A stretch of 64,000 nucleotides of DNA from Psychrobacillus sp. FSL H8-0483 (GCF_038637725.1 NZ_CP152052.1:1657501-1721500); one strand, 5' to 3'. Positions 26,789 through 36,800 are shown, counted from the first letter of the stretch. The notes: generated by a model from the letters alone, not told the origin. A program made the numbers and translations.

Positions 26789-28009
26789 ATGGAAGAGCAA
26801 AAAATGCAAAAAGCAGGGTCGAAAAAGAAAGTCGGAAGAAGCGTCTTACTTGGTGCAGCCTTTTTAATGGCAACATCATCAATAGGACCGGGATTTTTAA
26901 CACAAACCACAGTATTCACTCAACAACTTGCTGCTAGTTTTGGATTTGTTATATTAATTTCCATAATATTGGATGTTTTTGCACAAGTGAATGTGTGGAG
27001 AATTATCGCTGTGTCTGGACTTCGAGGTCAAGAAATTGCTAACAAAGTATTGCCAGGTCTTGGTGTATTCTTAGCAATTCTCATTGTAATGGGTGGACTT
27101 GCATTTAATATTGGGAACGTAGCTGGGGCTGGACTCGGCTTAAATGCAATGCTTGGTATTGATCCAATTACAGGTGCTATTATAAGCGCTGCATTTGCAA
27201 TTTTTATCTTTGTCGTGAAAGAAGCAGGCAAAGCTATGGATAAAGTTGCACAAATTGCAGGTTTTGTCATGATTTTGTTAATGGTGTATGTTGCTTTTAC
27301 AACTTCACCACCTGTTGGGGATGCGATTGTACATACATTTGCACCATCTGAAATTAGTATTTTTGCCATTGTTACACTTGTGGGTGGAACGGTTGGAGGA
27401 TATATTACTTTTGCTGGGGGACACCGACTTTTAGATGCAGGAGTTAAAGGGGTAGAATCTTTACCTGATGTTACGAAGAGTTCTGTAACTGGAATAGTAG
27501 TAACAGGTATCATGCGTGTTGCACTATTTTTAGCTGTTCTAGGAGTTGTATCGCAAGGATTAGCAATTGATCCAGCAAATCCGCCAGCATCTGTTTTTAA
27601 ACTTGCAGCTGGAGAAATTGGTTATCGAATGTTTGGTGTTATTATGTGGGCTGCAGCTATTACTTCTGTAGTAGGAGCAGCTTATACGTCCGTATCATTT
27701 ATCCGATCATTTCATCCTATGATTGAAAAGTATCATAATTGGGTTATTATATTATTCATTTTAGTATCAACTGTAACGTTTGCACTTGTTGGACGACCTG
27801 TAAATATTCTAATTCTTGTAGGTGCATTAAATGCGCTGATTTTACCATTAGCACTTGGAACAATGTTAGTCGCTGCATACAAGAAAGATATTGTAGGTGA
27901 TTATAAGCATCCACTTTGGTTAACCATTGCTGGAGGATTAGTCACCGTTATTATGGGAGTGTTAGGTATCATGACGCTAATTGAACAAATTCCATTGCTT
28001 TTTAAATAG
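26789..28009 (+). CDS. NRAMP-related transporter (YcsG type) lacking the metal site
   Basis: A 406-residue membrane protein with about 11 helices, of the NRAMP-related YcsG group. The helix 1 start GPGF aligns with GPAF of MntH, but the metal-binding DPGN is absent; the matching positions read T-Q-Q-L. The helix 6 MPHN-type motif is likewise replaced, by GGYITFAGGHRLLD. Divalent-metal transport is therefore unlikely. Lying 12 nt after pxpA and 17 nt before ycsI, it more plausibly carries 5-oxoproline or a related organic acid, which is inference. AAGGGGGAG precedes the start. Confidence 0.85.
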   Translation: MEEQKMQKAGSKKKVGRSVLLGAAFLMATSSIGPGFLTQTTVFTQQLAASFGFVILISIILDVFAQVNVWRIIAVSGLRGQEIANKVLPGLGVFLAILIVMGGLAFNIGNVAGAGLGLNAMLGIDPITGAIISAAFAIFIFVVKEAGKAMDKVAQIAGFVMILLMVYVAFTTSPPVGDAIVHTFAPSEISIFAIVTLVGGTVGGYITFAGGHRLLDAGVKGVESLPDVTKSSVTGIVVTGIMRVALFLAVLGVVSQGLAIDPANPPASVFKLAAGEIGYRMFGVIMWAAAITSVVGAAYTSVSFIRSFHPMIEKYHNWVIILFILVSTVTFALVGRPVNILILVGALNALILPLALGTMLVAAYKKDIVGDYKHPLWLTIAGGLVTVIMGVLGIMTLIEQIPLLFK

Positions 28010-28026
28010 TAGGGAGTGATTAAGTG

Positions 28027-28818
28027 ATGAATAATTATGAAACGATGGCTCCATATGAATTACGTCAATTAATCAATTCTGGGCAAATCAATGGTCCGAC
28101 AGCTGGAATGGCTAAAGGGTATACACAAGCAAATTTAGCGATATTGAAAAAAGAGCATGCATTTGACTTTTTGTTGTTTTGCCAACGCAATCCAAAATCT
28201 TGTCCATTGGTAGATGTAACAGAGGTTGGATCGTATATTCCAAGTACAATTGCAAAAGAAGCGGATATTCGAACAGATATTCCTAAATATCGAATATATA
28301 GAGATGGTGAATTTACAGAAGAAGTAACAGATATTACGGAATACTGGGAAGAAGATATGGTAGCTTTTCTAATTGGCTGTAGCTTCACATTCGAAACTCC
28401 CTTACTAGAAGCGGGTATACCAATTAGACATATCGAAGAAAACTGTAATGTGCCTATGTTTAAAACGAATATACCATGTGCAAAAGCAGGGGTTTTTGAA
28501 GGTCCTACAGTAGTAAGCATGCGTCCGATGTCTCATGAAGATGCGATTCGGGCAATACAAATTACTTCACGTTTTCCAGGAGTGCATGGTGCGCCAATTC
28601 ATATTGGGGACCCAGGTCAAATTGGAATCATAGATATAGCAAAGCCTGATTTTGGCGATGCTGTGACGATTAAAGAAGGAGAAATTCCTGTATTTTGGGC
28701 ATGTGGTGTCACACCACAAGCAGTTGCGATGCAAAGTAAACCTTCTATTATGATTACGCACGCTCCTGGATGCATGTTCATTAGTGATTTGAAGGATGAA
28801 AAATTGAGTGTCTTATAA
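28027..28818 (+). CDS. ycsI: YcsI, D-glutamate cyclase (DUF1445/UPF0317) family
   Basis: A 263-residue soluble protein of the DUF1445/UPF0317 family, often labelled hydro-lyase and now associated with D-glutamate cyclases, which turn D-glutamate into 5-oxo-D-proline. Motifs include the early [26 protein letters not shown] near 118, and the C-terminal [19 protein letters not shown] precedes a GTG (28024) and an ATG (28027); the ATG is preferred. As the last gene of the pxpA unit it could supply the 5-oxoproline that PxpABC cleaves. The enzyme activity is not proven by sequence. Confidence 0.88.
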   Translation: MNNYETMAPYELRQLINSGQINGPTAGMAKGYTQANLAILKKEHAFDFLLFCQRNPKSCPLVDVTEVGSYIPSTIAKEADIRTDIPKYRIYRDGEFTEEVTDITEYWEEDMVAFLIGCSFTFETPLLEAGIPIRHIEENCNVPMFKTNIPCAKAGVFEGPTVVSMRPMSHEDAIRAIQITSRFPGVHGAPIHIGDPGQIGIIDIAKPDFGDAVTIKEGEIPVFWACGVTPQAVAMQSKPSIMITHAPGCMFISDLKDEKLSVL

Positions 28819-28844
28819 ACACTATTTAATAATTCGATAGCTAT

Positions 28845-28887
28845 AAAAAGACAGGAAATCGTGAAATTCACGATTTCCTGTCTTTTT
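28845..28887. terminator. Bidirectional terminator between ycsI and gltC
   Basis: A near-perfect inverted repeat of about 20 bp (AAAAAGACAGGAAATCGTGA and its complement) with A- and T-runs on either side. It can stop the pxpA-ycsI transcript and the converging gltC transcript, whose stop codon (28886-28888) overlaps its edge. Confidence 0.92.
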
Positions 28888-29788
28888 ATTGATATTGCCC
28901 CAATCTAGAGAAAAATTGCATCGCGAAGTTGTGAAATACTTTTTCCGATGGGGATAGGTCTCGCGTCACTGGACTAATGATGCCTACTGTTCTTCGAATG
29001 GAAGGTGTCTCAATCGGTATTTTCACTGTATATCTAGGGGTAGAATCGTAAAAAGTGCTTTCCGGTAAAAGAGTTACCCCTAGACCTGCAGCAACTAAAC
29101 CTTTGATAGCGTCCATATCTTCTCCTTCTGATGAGATCATTGGTGTAAATCCTACTGAATTACATGCTTCTACTGCAAGTTTATGCAGCACATAACCCTC
29201 TGGGAATAAAACGAAATCCTCATTTCTTAAATCAATTAAAGGTATACTCTTTCTTTTCGCAAATGGATGATTAGATGGTACAAGTATTGAAAAATCTTCT
29301 GTAAATAAAATAGTTGTATGAATGGAGTCATCTTTTGTTGGAAGAGGTCCTAAGAAGGCTAAATTCAACTCCCTGTTTTTAACCGCATCTATTAAGAAAT
29401 CGTATGAACCCTGTCGTAAATGAAACGCGACATTTGGGTGTTCTTTCTTAAAAGCAGAAATAACAGTTGGCAATAAATGACCTGCCAAGCTCGTTGGAAA
29501 TCCGATCTTAATCGTTCCTTTTTCAGGATTTAAATATTCATCAACCTGATTCTTGGCAAAATCAATTGCCTGTAACGCAGAAGTGCAATGCTCTAAAAAA
29601 ATCTTTCCTATTGGTGTCAACTTAACATTCCTACCTACTCGTTCAAATAGCTCAATACCGAGTTCAGCTTCTAAATTGGCAATTTGCCGACTTATAGCCG
29701 ATTGTGCAACGTGCAAATGGATAGCAGCTTCTGAAATGTGTTCACGTTCTGCCACCTCCTTAAAGTATCTTAACTGGCGAATTTCCAT
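28886..29788 (-). CDS. gltC: LysR-family regulator GltC of glutamate synthase
   Basis: A 300-residue LysR regulator very similar to B. subtilis GltC. It has an N-terminal HTH (MEIRQLRYFKEVAEREHISE, then VAQSAISRQIANLEAELG) and an effector domain ending SRLGQYQ, and it keeps LLPTVISAFK, LRQGSYDFLIDAV, LFPEGYVL and EGEDMDAIKGLVAAGLGVTLLPEST. GltC activates gltAB and senses 2-oxoglutarate/glutamate. The start at 29788 follows AGGGGAG; the frame extends to 29833 without a site. It is divergent from gltA, the classical arrangement. Confidence 0.95.
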   Translation of the reverse strand: MEIRQLRYFKEVAEREHISEAAIHLHVAQSAISRQIANLEAELGIELFERVGRNVKLTPIGKIFLEHCTSALQAIDFAKNQVDEYLNPEKGTIKIGFPTSLAGHLLPTVISAFKKEHPNVAFHLRQGSYDFLIDAVKNRELNLAFLGPLPTKDDSIHTTILFTEDFSILVPSNHPFAKRKSIPLIDLRNEDFVLFPEGYVLHKLAVEACNSVGFTPMISSEGEDMDAIKGLVAAGLGVTLLPESTFYDSTPRYTVKIPIETPSIRRTVGIISPVTRDLSPSEKVFHNFAMQFFSRLGQYQ

Positions 29789-29805
29789 AGTTTCTCCCCT
29801 AATAT

Positions 29806-29820
29806 ATCTCAAAATGAGAT
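29806..29820. promoter_or_regulatory. GltC-binding dyad (box I-like)
   Basis: ATCTCA-AAA-TGAGAT is a perfect dyad in the gltC-gltA intergenic region, overlapping the gltC leader and upstream of gltA. LysR proteins bind such dyads, and gltC autoregulation from this site is expected. A weaker ATCTTAAG-type half site lies near 29872. Confidence 0.7.
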
Positions 29821-29841
29821 GATTTATATCCAAATTATATA

Positions 29842-29870
29842 TTGTTTATATTATTTTGCAAACATACAAT
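29842..29870 (+). promoter_or_regulatory. Candidate gltA promoter
   Basis: TTGTTT at 29842-29847 and TACAAT at 29865-29870, separated by 17 nt, lie 38 nt upstream of the gltA start and just downstream of the GltC dyad, the expected place for an activated promoter. Confidence 0.5.
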
Positions 29871-29908
29871 AATCTTAAGTCACTTTTTTAGAAGATGGAG
29901 GGATTCAC

Positions 29909-32900
29909 ATGACATTTCACCAATTACCGAAAGCACAAGGCATGTACGACCCAGCGTTTGAACATGACGCGTGTGGGATAGGTTTATATGCACATATAAA
30001 AGGAATGGCAACACATGATATCGTAAAAAAAGGTTTAGAAATGTTATGTCGATTGGATCATCGAGCGGGAAGAGGAAGCGATGGCCAAACCGGTGACGGG
30101 GCCGGGTTGATGGTACAAATCCCTGATGTTTATTTCCGTGTTGTATGTAAGCAATGGGATTTACCGGAGAAAGGTAGTTATGGCGTAGGAATGCTATTTT
30201 TTACGGACAATAACGAAGAACGAGAAGCAATTGAACAGAAAATAAATGATACCATCCTTGCGGAAGGGCAAGAACTAATTGGATGGAGAACAGTGCCAAT
30301 AAACGCAAGTGTGTTAAGTGATAAAGCAAAAGAAAGAGTACCTGTTGTACGACAAGTGTTCATAAAATCCATGAATACTAGCTCTCTAGCATTTGAAAGA
30401 AAACTATTCGTTATTCGTAAACAAGTAGAGCACTGGGCTTTGCATGAAGCGATTAAATTCTATTGTGCAAGTCTTTCCAGTCAAACGATCGTTTATAAAG
30501 GATTGCTCACTCCAAAGGAAGTAGACCTCTTTTACGTGGACCTTCAGGACGAATTATTTACATCTGCTTTTTCCTTAGTACACTCACGTTATAGTACGAA
30601 TACATTCCCGAGCTGGGAGAGAGCCCATCCAAACAGATACATTGTTCACAATGGGGAAATTAACACATTACGTGGAAATATTAACTGGATGAAAGCTCGT
30701 GAACAACAATTTGTTTCAGAAGCTTTTGGCAATGATTTAGAAAAAATTTTACCGATTATCAATACAGATGGCAGTGATTCGTCGATGTTAGATAACGCGT
30801 TTGAATTTTTTGTTCTAGCTGGAAGAACTCCTGCGCACACTGCGATGATGCTTATCCCAGAGCCTTGGACAGAAAATCCTCATATCAGTGAGGAGAAAAA
30901 AGCTTTTTATGCCTATCACAGTAGCTTAATGGAGCCATGGGATGGTCCGACAGCTATTTCGTTTACAAATGGCAATCAAATTGGCGCAATTTTAGATCGA
31001 AACGGTTTACGTCCAGCTCGCTATTATGTGACAAAAGATGATTATATTATTTTCTCCTCTGAAGTTGGAGTAGTGGATGTGGAAGAAGTAAATATCTTAT
31101 ATAAAGAACGATTAAGTCCAGGAAGAATGTTACTTGTGGATTTAGAGCAAGGTCGAATCATTTCAGATGAGGAAATCAAATCAGAAATGGCGCAAGCTCA
31201 ACCATATCAACAATGGTTAGATGAGAATGTGATAATGCTTTCTGTTGAAAATGAAGAGGTAGAAACAATCGACGATCTACTATTCCTTCAAAAAGCATTT
31301 GGTTACACATATGAGGATATACAAAAATATTTGGTGCCAATTGCACTGGATGGTAAAGACCCGATTGGATCAATGGGGAATGATACGCCACTTGCTGTAT
31401 TGTCAGATCGGCCTCAATCGTTATTCAATTATTTCAAACAACTATTTGCACAAGTAACGAACCCACCAATAGACTCCATTCGAGAACATATTGTGACGTC
31501 GACAATGACTCTTTTAGGAGCTGAAGGTGATTTACTTCAACCAAGTGCAATAAATAGCAAGCGAATCTTTTTAAATACACCAATTTTGACTAATGGACAA
31601 TTTAATCAATTAAAACAGTATAAAGATGCCTCTTTCCAAAGTAAAGTATTACCGATATTGATGTCTGAAAATTTAGAATTTGATTTACAACATATTTCTG
31701 AACAGGCCGATAAATTAATTGCACAAGGTGTGTCTCTAATCATACTTTCTGATCGTATGCTCCATAAAAAGCAAGTGACAATACCAGTTTTATTAGCTGC
31801 AAGTCATCTTCATCAACATTTACTTAGAAAAGGAAATCGCACGAAGATAAGTATTGTAGTGGAATCTGGGGAAGTGAGAGAAGTACATCAATTCGCTGCA
31901 CTCATTGGATTTGGCGTAGACGCTATTAATCCTTATCTCGCATATGCAACGATAGCGGAAGCAATTCTAGATGGACATATTGAAAGTAGTTATGAGGACG
32001 CTGTTACAAAATATAGTAAAGGTATCGCAGATGGCGTTGTAAAAGTAATGTCGAAAATGGGGATTTCCACTGTCCAAAGTTACCGAGGTGCCCAAATTTT
32101 TGAAGCAGTTGGCATTAGTAAAGAAGTGATAGAACAATATTTCACAGGTACCGTCTCTCAATTAGGAGGCATCAACTTAGCTACTATAGCTGAAGAAGCG
32201 AAACGCAGACATGCTCAGGCTATTGCTTCCATGCAAGGGGCACTTGAGTCAGGGAGCGATTTCCAATGGAGAAGTACAGGTGAGCATCACGCCTTTAATC
32301 CTAAAACAATCCATACACTGCAATGGGCTACTCGAAAAGGAGATTATGGCCTATATAGACAGTATGCAGAAATGGCTAATGAAGAGCGAATCGGCTTTTT
32401 ACGAAACTTACTGACATTTAAAAAAGAAATGAAACGCATTCCACTTGATCAGGTAGAATCAGTGGATTCGATTGTCAAACGTTTTAAAACAGGGGCGATG
32501 TCATTTGGTTCCTTAAGTAAGGAAGCTCATGAAACGCTTGCGATTGCCATGAATCGACTTGGAGGAAAAAGTAATAGTGGAGAAGGTGGGGAGCACCCAG
32601 GTCGATATGAACTAGATGCGAATGGAGACAATCGCAGAAGTGCCGTCAAACAAATTGCTTCTGGACGTTTTGGAGTAAATAGTCATTATTTAGTGCAAGC
32701 CAATGAATTGCAGATTAAAATGGCGCAAGGTGCCAAACCAGGTGAGGGTGGACAATTACCAGGCAATAAAGTATATCCATGGGTTGCTAATGTTCGTGGA
32801 TCCACAACAGGAGTTGGATTAATCTCCCCTCCTCCACATCATGATATTTATTCCATTGAAGATATGGCGCAGCTAATTCATGACTTAAAAAACGCAAACA

Positions 32901-34438
32901 GAACCGCAAGAATTAGCGTAAAACTAGTAGCGAAATCTGGTGTTGGCACGATAGCTGCTGGAGTAGCAAAAGGGGCAGCAGATGTCATTGTCATTAGTGG
33001 ATATGATGGTGGAACAGGAGCATCTCCGAAAACGAGTATTAAACATACTGGACTTCCATGGGAGCTTGGACTTGCAGAAGCTCATCAAACGCTTATGTTA
33101 AATGGTCTTCGAGACAGGGTGGTATTAGAAACGGACGGCAAGCTAATGACGGGGAAAGATGTAGTCATGGCAGCATTACTCGGAGCAGAGGAATATGGAT
33201 TTGCTACAGCTCCATTAATTGTTTTAGGTTGTGTGATGATGCGTGCTTGTCATCTGGATACTTGTCCTGTTGGTATTGCCACTCAAAATCCAGAACTTCG
33301 TGATAAATTTACGGGATCTGCGGACTATGTCGTTAATTATATGAGATTTGTCGCAGAAGAAGTACGGGAATATATGGCGCTACTTGGATTTAGAACAGTA
33401 GAGGAAATGGTTGGACGTACGGAAATTCTAGAAGTAAGCAGTCGCGCGAAAGCACATTGGAAAGCAAAGCAATTAGATTTATCTGCATTACTGTACCAAC
33501 AAGAAGGGATACGTACGAAAAAAATTGCTCAAAACCATCAAATCGAAGAATCGTTAGACCTTCGTGAGCTTTTGCCTAAAGTAGAGAAAGCGATTATTAA
33601 CGAAACAAAGATTGAACTAGAATATCCGATTGCTAATACAGATCGTGTAGTAGGAACGATCATTGGAAGTGAAATTTCCAAAAAATATGGGGCTCGAGGA
33701 TTGGCAGATGATACCATCACACTTCGATTTACAGGTGCAGCAGGTCAAAGCTTTGGGGCTTTCGTTCCTAAAGGAATGTCGATGTATGTAACAGGGGATG
33801 TAAATGACTATTTTGGGAAAGGGTTATCTGGTGGGAAACTAGTTGTCACTTCTCCTATTCAGGGATTAGCCGAACAAAATGTTATTGCTGGGAATGTTGC
33901 ACTCTACGGCGGAACAAGTGGAACTGCATTTATCAATGGACGTGCTGGGGAGAGATTTGCAGTTCGAAACAGTGGAGTAGATGTTGTAGTAGAGGGTATT
34001 GGAGATCATGGCTGTGAATATATGACTGGTGGTCGTGCTGTCATCTTAGGAGCTGTTGGAAAAAATTTCGGAGCAGGAATGTCAGGCGGAATTGCGTATG
34101 TACTCGTAGAGGATGTAGAAGGCTTCAAAGGAAAGTGCAACACAGAAATGATTGGTTTTGAGCAAATCAAATTAAAAGAAGAAAAGCATGAGGTTCGACA
34201 ATTAATAATGGATCATTATTATTACACAAAAAGCACACAAGCAATGTATATATTAGATAATTGGGGAGAAATGGTCGAGAAGTTTGTAAAAGTTGTGCCA
34301 AATGATTATAAAACAATGCTAGATAAAATTGCAGCTTTTAAGCGTGATGGTCTAACAGACGACGCAGCGGCAATGCAAGCATTTCTGTCAGCTTCGGTTA
34401 AACAAGAGAAAAAACAATTAGATCTAATAAAAAAATAA
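29909..34438 (+). CDS. gltA: Glutamate synthase large subunit GltA
   Basis: The 1509-residue large subunit of NADPH glutamate synthase, which makes two glutamates from glutamine and 2-oxoglutarate. Cys22 in HDACGIG is the glutaminase nucleophile, exposed after removal of a 21-residue propeptide. The FMN-binding domain contains GEGGEHPGRY and the GYDGGTGASP segment. The 3Fe-4S ligands are Cys1108, Cys1114 and Cys1119 (C-x5-C-x4-C). The C-terminal beta-helix carries the repeated G-x-x-GxGMSGG patterns. GGAGGG precedes the ATG. It is expected to be activated by the divergent GltC. Confidence 0.97.
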   Translation: MTFHQLPKAQGMYDPAFEHDACGIGLYAHIKGMATHDIVKKGLEMLCRLDHRAGRGSDGQTGDGAGLMVQIPDVYFRVVCKQWDLPEKGSYGVGMLFFTDNNEEREAIEQKINDTILAEGQELIGWRTVPINASVLSDKAKERVPVVRQVFIKSMNTSSLAFERKLFVIRKQVEHWALHEAIKFYCASLSSQTIVYKGLLTPKEVDLFYVDLQDELFTSAFSLVHSRYSTNTFPSWERAHPNRYIVHNGEINTLRGNINWMKAREQQFVSEAFGNDLEKILPIINTDGSDSSMLDNAFEFFVLAGRTPAHTAMMLIPEPWTENPHISEEKKAFYAYHSSLMEPWDGPTAISFTNGNQIGAILDRNGLRPARYYVTKDDYIIFSSEVGVVDVEEVNILYKERLSPGRMLLVDLEQGRIISDEEIKSEMAQAQPYQQWLDENVIMLSVENEEVETIDDLLFLQKAFGYTYEDIQKYLVPIALDGKDPIGSMGNDTPLAVLSDRPQSLFNYFKQLFAQVTNPPIDSIREHIVTSTMTLLGAEGDLLQPSAINSKRIFLNTPILTNGQFNQLKQYKDASFQSKVLPILMSENLEFDLQHISEQADKLIAQGVSLIILSDRMLHKKQVTIPVLLAASHLHQHLLRKGNRTKISIVVESGEVREVHQFAALIGFGVDAINPYLAYATIAEAILDGHIESSYEDAVTKYSKGIADGVVKVMSKMGISTVQSYRGAQIFEAVGISKEVIEQYFTGTVSQLGGINLATIAEEAKRRHAQAIASMQGALESGSDFQWRSTGEHHAFNPKTIHTLQWATRKGDYGLYRQYAEMANEERIGFLRNLLTFKKEMKRIPLDQVESVDSIVKRFKTGAMSFGSLSKEAHETLAIAMNRLGGKSNSGEGGEHPGRYELDANGDNRRSAVKQIASGRFGVNSHYLVQANELQIKMAQGAKPGEGGQLPGNKVYPWVANVRGSTTGVGLISPPPHHDIYSIEDMAQLIHDLKNANRTARISVKLVAKSGVGTIAAGVAKGAADVIVISGYDGGTGASPKTSIKHTGLPWELGLAEAHQTLMLNGLRDRVVLETDGKLMTGKDVVMAALLGAEEYGFATAPLIVLGCVMMRACHLDTCPVGIATQNPELRDKFTGSADYVVNYMRFVAEEVREYMALLGFRTVEEMVGRTEILEVSSRAKAHWKAKQLDLSALLYQQEGIRTKKIAQNHQIEESLDLRELLPKVEKAIINETKIELEYPIANTDRVVGTIIGSEISKKYGARGLADDTITLRFTGAAGQSFGAFVPKGMSMYVTGDVNDYFGKGLSGGKLVVTSPIQGLAEQNVIAGNVALYGGTSGTAFINGRAGERFAVRNSGVDVVVEGIGDHGCEYMTGGRAVILGAVGKNFGAGMSGGIAYVLVEDVEGFKGKCNTEMIGFEQIKLKEEKHEVRQLIMDHYYYTKSTQAMYILDNWGEMVEKFVKVVPNDYKTMLDKIAAFKRDGLTDDAAAMQAFLSASVKQEKKQLDLIKK

Positions 34439-34590
34439 GCGTTGTTTTCTTTTACTGTTGCTTTTTTGCATATAATTTGCGGGAGAATCCCCGCAGGCGC
34501 AGCCGAGGAGGATTGTCGGTTCGCCCGCGTAAAGCAAGCGGATTCTACCGAATAACAACCATGTGGCTTAACAGCGCCAAAATAAAGAGA
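34439..34590 (+). repeat. R2-short repeat between gltA and gltB
   Basis: Starts at GTTGTTTTCTTTTACTG directly after the gltA stop, with core GCGGGAGAATCCCCGCAGGCG and CCCGCGTAAAGCAAGCGGATTC, and ends GGCTTAACAGCGCC. It is homologous to 18650-18790. It forms GC-rich hairpins inside what is normally a tight operon, so it may process or attenuate the gltAB transcript. Confidence 0.75.
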
Positions 34591-34602
34591 GGGGAGTAAT
34601 AA

Positions 34603-36087
34603 ATGGGTAAACCAACTGGATTTATGGAGTATAAAAGAGAAAAAGGAAAAGAAGAGACTCCTCTCAAGCGTATAAAAAATTGGGGTGAGTATGCGACGAA
34701 ATTGACAGATGATGCGCTCCAAAAACAAGGAGCTAGATGCATGGACTGTGGAACTCCTTTTTGTCACATGGGTATTGAAATAAGGGGGGCAACTACTGGT
34801 TGTCCAATTAATAATCTAATACCAGAATGGAACGACTTAGTTTATAAAGGCAAGTGGCAAGAAGCACTGGAAAGATTATCAATGACGAATAATTTTCCGG
34901 AGTTTACAGGACGTGTTTGCCCGGCACCTTGTGAAGGTTCATGTACATTAGCTATTTCAGACCCTGCCGTATCGATTAAAAGTATTGAGCGAACAATAAT
35001 TGATAAAGGATTTGAAAATGGTTGGGTTACACCAAGAATACCAACTGCAAGAACAGGCAAAAAAATTGCTATAATTGGATCTGGACCAGCTGGACTTGCG
35101 AGTGCAGATGAGTTAAACCAAGCGGGTCATTCTGTGACTATTTATGAGCGCGCAGACCGAGCAGGAGGGCTTCTCATGTATGGGATTCCCAATATGAAGC
35201 TAGAAAAAGAAGTAGTGGAACGTCGAATTCATTTACTTCAGCAAGAAGGTATTGATTTTGTTTTGAATACAGAAGTTGGAATAGATATTTCAGTGGAAGA
35301 CTTAAAATCAAACTTCGATGCAGTTATTTTATGTATAGGTGCACAGAAGCAGCGGAAGCTTCATATGAAAGGAAGCGAATCAAAGGGTGTGCACTTAGCA
35401 ATGGATTATTTAAGTTCGACGACAAAAAGCTTACTAGATTCCAATTTTGCGGATGGGCAATTTATTAATACAAAAGGCAAAGATGTGATTGTAATTGGTG
35501 GTGGAGACACGGGCGCTGACTGTGTGGCAACAGCTATTCGCCAAAATTGTCGAAGTGTAGTTCAATTTGGGAAGCATCCACAGCTTCCATCCAGCCGTGC
35601 AGAAGACAATCAGTGGCCAACAGATCCAAATATTTTTAAATTAGAGTACGCCTACGAAGAAGCGAATGCGAAATTTGGAAAAGATCCACGAGAATATTTG
35701 ATTCAAACAAAAGAAATCGTTTCGGATAAGTATGGGTCTCTAAAGGAACTGCATACTATTCATATGGAGAAAGTACTTGGAGAGGATGGATTTTATTTTT
35801 TTAAAGAAATTCCAGGAACGGAGAAAATTTGGCCAGCCCAATTTGTATTTGTAGCGATTGGATTTGAAGGGCCTGAAACTAACTTAGCCCAACAATTTGG
35901 CATAAATGTAGTAAACAAAAAAATATCCGCTTCTACAAAAGACTATGCAACAAACGTAGAAGGTATTTTCACAGCAGGCGATGCAAGAAGAGGGCAAAGC
36001 TTGATCGTTTGGGCAATTAAAGAAGGCCAAGAAGTTGCAAGACGTGTAGATGAATATGTAAGCAAAACACCGGTCATTTCTTCTTGA
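34603..36087 (+). CDS. gltB: Glutamate synthase small subunit GltB
   Basis: The 494-residue NADPH-dependent small subunit, which passes electrons from NADPH through FAD and Fe-S clusters to GltA. N-terminal cysteines in CMDCGTPFCH (about 46-55) and CPAPCEGSC (about 106-114) fit the 4Fe-4S ligands. The FAD-binding GSGPAGLASADEL is near 160 and the NADPH-binding GGGDTGADC near 300. GGGGAG precedes the ATG. The gap of 165 nt to gltA is filled by an R2-short repeat, so gltB may be partly uncoupled from gltA. Confidence 0.96.
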   Translation: MGKPTGFMEYKREKGKEETPLKRIKNWGEYATKLTDDALQKQGARCMDCGTPFCHMGIEIRGATTGCPINNLIPEWNDLVYKGKWQEALERLSMTNNFPEFTGRVCPAPCEGSCTLAISDPAVSIKSIERTIIDKGFENGWVTPRIPTARTGKKIAIIGSGPAGLASADELNQAGHSVTIYERADRAGGLLMYGIPNMKLEKEVVERRIHLLQQEGIDFVLNTEVGIDISVEDLKSNFDAVILCIGAQKQRKLHMKGSESKGVHLAMDYLSSTTKSLLDSNFADGQFINTKGKDVIVIGGGDTGADCVATAIRQNCRSVVQFGKHPQLPSSRAEDNQWPTDPNIFKLEYAYEEANAKFGKDPREYLIQTKEIVSDKYGSLKELHTIHMEKVLGEDGFYFFKEIPGTEKIWPAQFVFVAIGFEGPETNLAQQFGINVVNKKISASTKDYATNVEGIFTAGDARRGQSLIVWAIKEGQEVARRVDEYVSKTPVISS

Positions 36088-36096
36088 CCGGTTTTA
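36066..36096 (+). terminator. Terminator overlapping the end of gltB
   Basis: ACCGGTCA (36069-36076) pairs with TGACCGGT (36085-36092) around an 8-nt loop, followed by TTTACTG. The hairpin contains the gltB stop codon. The tail is only moderately T-rich, so some readthrough into hisH is possible. Confidence 0.65.
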
Positions 36097-36179
36097 CTGT
36101 GCTAGTGCGCTAAAGTTTTTGTTTTTTTTTTCGTCAATAGATGTCATAATAAAAGCATACTAAAAGTGGAGGCAAGAGC

Positions 36180-36800
36180 ATGATTGGCATTATAGATTAT
36201 GGAGCAGGGAATTTACATAGTGTGTTGAAAGCAATCGCTCGATTAGGGTACAAAACAAAACTAATTACTAAACCGAGTGATCATGATGATTCGATTACGA
36301 AATTAATCTTACCTGGTGTAGGAAATGCAAAAGTGGCAATGGATGTGTTAAATGAATCAGGTATAAGCGATTATTTAAGAGAAGAGGTCGCTAAAGGGAT
36401 GCCTTTGTTAGGGATTTGTTTAGGGATGCAACTTCTTTTGGAAACAAGTGAGGAAGGAAATGTTCCATGCTTAGGTTTTCTAAAAGGAACTGTTCCAGAA
36501 TTTAAAATGGAGTCCGAGAAAATTCCGCATATGGGCTGGAATCAAGTGAAAGACGTTCAACAGCATTTTTTATTCAACGATATTCCAGATCAGTCCGATT
36601 TCTATTTTGTTCATTCTTATTTTGCAAACCCTTCGGAAGAAAAGGCTGTACTTGGGTTCACCAATTATGGAATCGACTTTGCCTGTGCTATTGGCAATGA
36701 ACAAGTGATGGGTGTACAGTTCCATCCAGAAAAAAGTGGTAAATACGGCATACAGTTATTAGATAATTACTGTAAACAAGGAGTTCAAACACATGCTTAG
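36180..36800 (+). CDS. hisH: HisH-type glutamine amidotransferase
   Basis: A 206-residue class I glutaminase that passes ammonia to a HisF synthase. The catalytic triad is Cys80 (GICLGMQ), His182 and Glu184 (GVQFHPEKSG). The N-terminal DYGAGNLHSV is typical, whereas the usual PGVGAF reads PGVGNA. GGAGG precedes the ATG. It overlaps hisF by 8 nt. No other histidine gene is within 27 kb on either side in this window. It could serve histidine synthesis or an HisHF-like amination in another pathway. Confidence 0.88.
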   Translation: MIGIIDYGAGNLHSVLKAIARLGYKTKLITKPSDHDDSITKLILPGVGNAKVAMDVLNESGISDYLREEVAKGMPLLGICLGMQLLLETSEEGNVPCLGFLKGTVPEFKMESEKIPHMGWNQVKDVQQHFLFNDIPDQSDFYFVHSYFANPSEEKAVLGFTNYGIDFACAIGNEQVMGVQFHPEKSGKYGIQLLDNYCKQGVQTHA

